Shown here: positions 7,310-10,141 of the stretch, piece after piece | How positions within the stretch are numbered: the stretch's first letter is position 1 | Layout: every line of letters begins with the position of its first letter | Assembly (NCBI GenBank): GCA_029240015.1 | Contig: JARBTU010000038.1 | Location: forward strand, 1 to 10,141 | Direction of reading: 5' to 3' | Source: Oscillospiraceae bacterium | GTDB lineage: Bacteria > Bacillota > Clostridia > Oscillospirales > Ruminococcaceae | DNA: 10,141 nt | Made by a program: the position numbers and the translations under genes | The notes under the pieces: generated by a model | Databases searched by the model: none | The model's input: the letters and a program-made list of their open reading frames with translations, nothing else | Told to the model about the DNA's origin: nothing

Positions 7310-8020
7310 TTATTCCCCAAGCAAACGTTTCATAATTTCTTTGTATGCGTCTTCTTCTCCGCCCAAATCTCTGCGGAAACGGTCTTTGTCCAATTTTTCG
7401 CCGGTAACGGTATCCCAGAAGCGGCAGGTGTCAGGGGAGATTTCATCCGCCAGAATAATGGTTCCGTCAGTAGTTTTTCCAAACTCGAGTTTGAAGTCGA
7501 TAAGTTCAATGTTCAAATCTTTTAAGTATGCACTCAAAACCTCGTTCACTTTAAAGGAGTATTTTGCAATTAAATCAAGTTCTTCCTGCGTGGCAAGGTC
7601 AAGAGCAAAAATGTGGTAATCGTTAATCATCGGATCACCAAGCTCATCGTCTTTATAGCAGTATTCAAGGACAGTTTGCTTCATTTTGGTACCCTCAGGA
7701 AGTCCGAGACGTTTTGAAAGGGAACCTGCGGCAATGTTGCGAACGATTACTTCGAGTGGAACGATGGTTACTTTTTTTACGATGGTTTCACGGTCTGAAA
7801 TTTCTTCAACCAAATGAGTAGGAACGCCGTTTTTCTCTAAAAGCTTCATTAAATGATTGGTAACACGATTGTTGATGATTCCCTTTTGGTTGATGGTTCC
7901 TTTTTTCTCACCATTGAATGCAGTGGCATCATCTTTATAATCCACGATGAACAGTTCCGGATCTGATGTCGCATAAACTTTTTTTGCTTTACCTTCATAT
8001 ACTTGCTGTAGCTTTTCCAT
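7310..8020 (-). CDS. purC: Phosphoribosylaminoimidazole-succinocarboxamide synthase (SAICAR synthetase)
   Basis: Step 7: it couples CAIR and aspartate with ATP to give SAICAR. The 236 residues are the normal bacterial single-domain length. Family signatures are YEGKAKKVY (8-16), DATAFNGEKKG (31-41), VPLEVIVRNIAAGS (87-100), LIDFKLEFG (173-181) and the ATP/Mg block ADEISPDTCRFWD (191-203). The start is the ATG at 8020, with GGAGG eight bases upstream. An in-frame ATG at 8035 would add MEEFL, but that ATG overlaps the ribosome site itself and has none of its own. The gene sits 27 bases after purE, which makes its substrate CAIR. It looks intact and ordinary. Confidence 0.97.
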   Translation of the reverse strand: MEKLQQVYEGKAKKVYATSDPELFIVDYKDDATAFNGEKKGTINQKGIINNRVTNHLMKLLEKNGVPTHLVEEISDRETIVKKVTIVPLEVIVRNIAAGSLSKRLGLPEGTKMKQTVLEYCYKDDELGDPMINDYHIFALDLATQEELDLIAKYSFKVNEVLSAYLKDLNIELIDFKLEFGKTTDGTIILADEISPDTCRFWDTVTGEKLDKDRFRRDLGGEEDAYKEIMKRLLGE

Positions 8021-8028
8021 TAAAAATT

Positions 8029-8033
8029 CCTCC
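8029..8033 (-). promoter_or_regulatory. Ribosome binding site deciding the purC start
   Basis: GGAGG lies eight bases before the ATG at 8020. It excludes the upstream in-frame ATG at 8035, which is immediately next to this motif. Confidence 0.8.
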
Positions 8034-8047
8034 ATGTATTAAATATG

Positions 8048-8554
8048 TTATATGTTTTCAATTTCAGCTTGAAGTTTTTTGTCTTTTTGGAGCACTTCTT
8101 CTTTCATAGAAGTTTTCATATCCAAGAGCTTGTCCGAAATATTTTTTTCATACACGCCAAGAATCTGTGCGGCAAGGATGGCGGCATTGTCGGCGCCGTC
8201 TATCGCTACTGTCCCAACCGGAATGCCTTTTGGCATTTGAACGGTGGCTAAAAGTGCATCGAGGCCGTCTAATGTTGAAGATTTAATCGGAATACCAATA
8301 ACAGGCAAAGTGGTATGCGCCGCCAGTACACCTGCAAGATGCGCCGCTTTTCCCGCAGCTGCAATAATTACCCCAAAACCGCTGCTTTTTGCATTCGATG
8401 CAAAGGAACAGGCTTCCTCAGGAGTGCGGTGCGCAGACATTACATGAACTTCCACTTGGATTCCAAACGATTTTAATGTGGTAATGGCGCCTTTTACTAC
8501 TGCTAAATCACTGTCACTGCCCATTACGACAGCAACTTTTTTGCAATTTTCCAT
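8048..8554 (-). CDS. purE: PurE, N5-carboxyaminoimidazole ribonucleotide mutase (class I type)
   Basis: Step 6: it forms CAIR for PurC. Starting at the ATG at 8554 it has 168 residues, the normal length. GSDSD (12-16) and SAHRTPE (40-46, with His42) are the active-site blocks. AGKAAHLAG (67-75), LPVIGIP (83-89) and QMPKGIPVGTVAI (106-118) resemble class I bacterial PurE rather than the animal-type class II carboxylase with AGRSNGLG. Class I enzymes normally use N5-CAIR made by PurK, yet no purK is here. Lys69, where E. coli and Bacillus have Gly, is a minor deviation. The last 25 residues are Lys/Glu-rich and probably helical. GGAGG lies nine bases before the start; the open frame continues upstream into the terminator region, but those residues have no ribosome site and do not resemble PurE. 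First gene of the operon. Confidence 0.95.
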   Translation of the reverse strand: MENCKKVAVVMGSDSDLAVVKGAITTLKSFGIQVEVHVMSAHRTPEEACSFASNAKSSGFGVIIAAAGKAAHLAGVLAAHTTLPVIGIPIKSSTLDGLDALLATVQMPKGIPVGTVAIDGADNAAILAAQILGVYEKNISDKLLDMKTSMKEEVLQKDKKLQAEIENI

Positions 8555-8563
8555 CAATTTTAA

Positions 8564-8568
8564 CCTCC
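8564..8568 (-). promoter_or_regulatory. Ribosome binding site deciding the purE start
   Basis: GGAGG lies nine bases before the ATG at 8554, so the 35 residues that the open frame could add upstream are untranslated leader. The only -10-like sequence between the terminator and this site (TATAAA, 8580-8585) has no -35 partner and would start RNA only about five bases before the GGAGG. Confidence 0.8.
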
Positions 8569-8617
8569 AGAAAAGATGATTTATAATGTTTTTTAAATGG
8601 CAAATAAAAAACAAAGA

Positions 8618-8701
8618 AGTTGCAATCAAAAAACAAAACAAGCTGCGGCTTACAGCCACAGCTTGCTAAAATATCTTTTATCGTATTTTTTGTTTGCAAC
8701 T
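8618..8701 (-). repeat. Imperfect 16-bp inverted repeat enclosing the terminator
   Basis: Arms 8618-8633 and 8686-8701 pair at 15 of 16 positions (AGTTGCAA core, one A-A mismatch, then an A-run against the terminator's T-run). They enclose the 12-bp terminator hairpin and a 20-base AU-rich spacer. The arms extend well beyond what the usual A-tract/T-tract symmetry of a terminator would give. Confidence 0.6.
8625..8665 (-). terminator. Strong intrinsic terminator upstream of purE
   Basis: A perfect-length 12-bp stem (arms 8654-8665 and 8639-8650, loop GTA) is followed on the minus strand by TTTTGTTTTTTG. The one imperfect pair (8646/8658) is a G-U in minus-strand RNA but an A-C mismatch in plus-strand RNA, and the U-rich tail exists only on the minus strand, so the minus orientation is the functional one. 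It lies between the leader RNA and purE. It therefore either ends the helicase or leader transcript or works as an attenuator for the operon. Confidence 0.85.
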
Positions 8702-8812
8702 ATTTTGGGTGCAGGAGATGATGCTTATCAAGTTTTCGCAAAAATGCCCGCAACTATCCATAAGCGCGTTTATTTTGTCCAAAAAATTCAGATTGCGAAA
8801 ATAAGACATCAT
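8678..8812 (-). CDS. Doubtful 44-codon cysteine-rich small ORF inside the purE leader
   Basis: An ATG-ATG start (8812, 8809) opens 44 codons ending in TAA 12 bases before the terminator stem. A GGGGTGG sequence lies five to eight bases upstream. The product would have five cysteines (C21, C25, C34, C39 and none in the first 20 residues apart from these; four lie in a CxxxC-x8-CxxxxC pattern), no signal peptide and no clear membrane segment. I do not recognise it. The same bases form the RNA rod, and both the supposed ribosome site and start codons are inside stems, so base pairing explains the sequence better than coding. It could still be a leader peptide. Note on the count: four cysteines are clearly placed at 21, 25, 34 and 39. 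Confidence 0.15.
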   Translation of the reverse strand: MMSYFRNLNFLDKINALMDSCGHFCENLISIISCTQNSCKQKIR

Positions 8813-8849
8813 TCATACCACCCCATTGTAATTAAGAGTCTATATGCTC

Positions 8850-8878
8850 ATTGTAAAGCAAAACAGAATAAAATTCAA
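8850..8878 (-). promoter_or_regulatory. Sigma-A-like promoter of the purE leader
   Basis: On the minus strand TTGAAT (8873-8878) and TACAAT (8850-8855) are exactly 17 bases apart, each close to consensus. Transcription would start near 8844, just before the rod-forming RNA. It lies about 80 bases after the helicase stop and is the best promoter candidate for the purine operon, which would then depend on passing the terminator at 8625-8665. Confidence 0.6.
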
Positions 8879-8956
8879 CCGATAATATGAAACAAACTAT
8901 CTTCGTATTAGATGGTTTAATTGTTCATTTCTTACAATATGCAAAAATGGAGGGGG

Positions 8957-10141
8957 TTAAAACCTTGCTCTTTTTTTATAACGTCCGTCTGAACGGTCAC
9001 GCTTTTTAAACTGGCGGTAATCTTTGCCGTCATCGCTTCTTGGTGGTCTGGAATCTTTGGTTTTAACCAAAACCGCATTGGTGATGACACCGTTGATTTT
9101 GCAGTTCTTCATCGATTCGATCACGTGGTCTGTTTCGCTTTCCGGAACAGATACAACCGAATTGTCATCAAAAATCTCAATCTTTCCGATTTCTTTCCCT
9201 GAAAGTCTTGTTTTTTCCGTAATAGCCCCCACAATATGATTTGGAGCGATTCGATGGTCGCGTCCTCCACTGATGGAGATTTTTTGGAATCTTCCGCCCG
9301 ATGAGATAGGACGAGGCTTTTCAGCAACCTTTATTTCTTCAATATCGGTTTCTGCTTTTCCAAAATGCATCTCCAAAACCGCTAATGCAATTGTTTTGGT
9401 ATCAATTCCTTTTTCAATCAACGAATTAACAAGCTGTTCATGGGAGAATTCAGCAGTATTTTCAATCGCTTCTTCCACTGAGGAAAGGTTCAGCAAATAT
9501 TGCTGAGACTGAATGTCCTGAGAGTTCGGAAGTTTTTGAAGAACAATTTTGGATTTAACCATTCTTCCGATGGTTAAAAGTTCACCGACTTGACGGCGTC
9601 CGCTGCAAATTGTGATTGCTTTGCCCGACTTGCCTGCTCTTCCGGTTCTTCCGATACGGTGAACATAATATTCATAGTTCTGTGGGATATCATAGTTAAT
9701 GACATAATCGATATCGTTTACATCGATTCCTCTGGCGGCAACGTCGGTCGCGACAAGGATGGAGGTTTGTCCGTGTTTAAACGATTCCATTACCTTGGTG
9801 CGCTGAGATTGTTTCATATCTCCGTGAAGTCCTTCCACAAAAAAGCCGCTCTTGTTTAAATAGGCAGTAATCTCGTCCACCATTTTTTTGGTATTACAGA
9901 AAATAACGGACAATTTCGGGTTGTGATATTTTAAAATCAAATTCAAAGCATCCATTTTTCGTCCCATCGGAACTTCATAATAGGTTTGCTCGATTTTTTC
10001 CACCGTAGCTTGCTCTTTATTGACTTCAATCAACTGTGGTTCTCTCTGATATTCTTTGGTGTGCTGTAAAATAGGCGGCGGCATGGTTGCCGAAAAAAGA
10101 ATGGTCTGCCTGTTTTCAGGTGTATCTTTAAGGATGGTTTC
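8957..10141 (-). CDS. DEAD-box RNA helicase with DbpA-type RNA-binding domain (5' end outside window)
   Basis: ATP-dependent RNA remodelling in the cytosol, probably in ribosome assembly or cold-related mRNA handling. The frame is open from the window edge and shows 394 C-terminal residues; the true start is beyond 10141. It begins just before motif III (SAT, residues 17-19 of the fragment). The second RecA domain follows with SVIFCNTK, GLHGDMKQSQR, motif V VATDVAARGID and motif VI HRIGRTGRAG. After a helical linker, a DbpA-type RNA-binding domain is visible (roughly NHIVGAITEKTRLSGKEIG through ITNAVLV). The last ~28 residues are a basic Arg/Lys/Asp tail typical of unstructured RNA-binding ends. 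The DbpA-like domain suggests 23S rRNA as a target, but many Firmicute DeaD/CshA-type helicases carry it too, so I give no symbol. No terminator lies directly after the stop; its mRNA may run to the hairpin at 8625-8665. Confidence 0.95.
   Translation of the reverse strand, partial: ETILKDTPENRQTILFSATMPPPILQHTKEYQREPQLIEVNKEQATVEKIEQTYYEVPMGRKMDALNLILKYHNPKLSVIFCNTKKMVDEITAYLNKSGFFVEGLHGDMKQSQRTKVMESFKHGQTSILVATDVAARGIDVNDIDYVINYDIPQNYEYYVHRIGRTGRAGKSGKAITICSGRRQVGELLTIGRMVKSKIVLQKLPNSQDIQSQQYLLNLSSVEEAIENTAEFSHEQLVNSLIEKGIDTKTIALAVLEMHFGKAETDIEEIKVAEKPRPISSGGRFQKISISGGRDHRIAPNHIVGAITEKTRLSGKEIGKIEIFDDNSVVSVPESETDHVIESMKNCKINGVITNAVLVKTKDSRPPRSDDGKDYRQFKKRDRSDGRYKKRARF

Larger units (their letters stand above)
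8625..8844 (-). ncRNA. Candidate structured leader or small RNA upstream of purE
   Basis: From the predicted start near 8844 to the terminator lies about 220 nt of RNA. Most of its upstream half folds into one rod: GGGUG/CACCC (8819-8823 with 8707-8711), a 6x6 internal loop, AUGAUG/CAUCAU (8807-8812 with 8718-8723), a bulged U, CUUAU/AUAAG (8801-8805 with 8724-8728), a 5-nt bulge (8729-8733) and UUUCGCAA/UUGCGAAA (8793-8800 with 8734-8741). That is 24 base pairs in 117 nt, capped by a 51-nt apical region. The rod ends 41 nt before the terminator stem. I do not recognise a riboswitch core. A 6S-like RNA is possible, because 6S genes sit beside purine genes in some bacteria (for example purK in cyanobacteria), but I cannot show the 6S central bubble. 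Role unresolved. Confidence 0.45.

Noticed and set aside
8555..8659. N-terminal extension of PurE by 35 hydrophobic residues
   Set aside because: It would start within the terminator stem and has no ribosome site; the GGAGG at 8564-8568 marks the ATG at 8554.
8600..8880. Guanine/adenine purine riboswitch upstream of purE
   Set aside because: I looked for the conserved three-way-junction core and its two kissing loops on the minus strand and did not find them; the rod is a single elongated hairpin instead.
8597..8890. 97-codon plus-strand open frame across the purE leader
   Set aside because: No ribosome site precedes it, it runs antisense through the terminator and RNA rod, and the product has no recognisable features.
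8887..8928. Bacillus-type PurR box pair (ATGAACAA and TTGTTTCAT as inverted half-sites)
   Set aside because: The arms match each other only with a gap, lack the CGAAC core, and have non-standard spacing; AT-rich sequence gives such pairs by chance.
8941..8974. Plus-strand AGGGGG followed by a TTG as a possible gene start
   Set aside because: The frame closes after about 14 codons and lies antisense to the helicase C-terminus.

Overview
The window is part of a chromosome from a low-to-moderate GC Firmicute. It is most likely a clostridial gut or anaerobe lineage near Oscillospiraceae/Ruminococcaceae. The evidence is strong AGGAGG-type ribosome sites before nearly every gene, sigma-A-like promoters, a Bacillus-type PurF with a propeptide and Fe-S cysteines, and above all a PurH function split into two separate genes, which I associate with Clostridia. 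The lineage is an inference from gene content, not from a marker gene. Every supportable gene lies on the minus strand, so transcription runs from high to low coordinates.

Layout in transcription order. (1) 10141-8957: the C-terminal two thirds of a DEAD-box RNA helicase with a DbpA-type RNA-binding domain; its start lies outside the window. (2) 8956-8555: a 402-base gene-poor stretch. It holds a sigma-A-like promoter, a strongly self-complementary RNA leader, and a 12-bp intrinsic terminator about 70 bases before the purE ribosome site. (3) 8554-950: an eight-gene purine operon, purE-purC-purF-purM-purN-IMP cyclohydrolase-AICAR formyltransferase-purD. Gaps are 17 to 51 bases, and purM and purN overlap by 7 bases. 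(4) 949-630: an AT-rich spacer with a near-consensus promoter, an orphan Shine-Dalgarno sequence and a terminator that together outline a ~60-nt transcript, then a separate promoter. (5) 629-1: the N-terminal 209 residues of an exported, alanine-rich, cysteine-free protein of unknown function, cut by the window edge.

Together the operon encodes most of de novo IMP synthesis: PurF (step 1), PurD (2), PurN (3), PurM (5), PurE (6), PurC (7), AICAR formyltransferase (9) and IMP cyclohydrolase (10). FGAM synthase (PurL or PurSQL), PurK and adenylosuccinate lyase (PurB) are absent and must be encoded elsewhere, or in PurK's case may not be needed. The final two steps are not done by the usual bifunctional PurH. 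A stand-alone AICAR formyltransferase is paired with a PurO-like IMP cyclohydrolase, a family first known from archaea.

The most interesting unexplained signals are non-coding: the structured leader plus terminator upstream of purE, which looks like an attenuator or an independent small RNA, and the promoter-SD-terminator unit downstream of purD.
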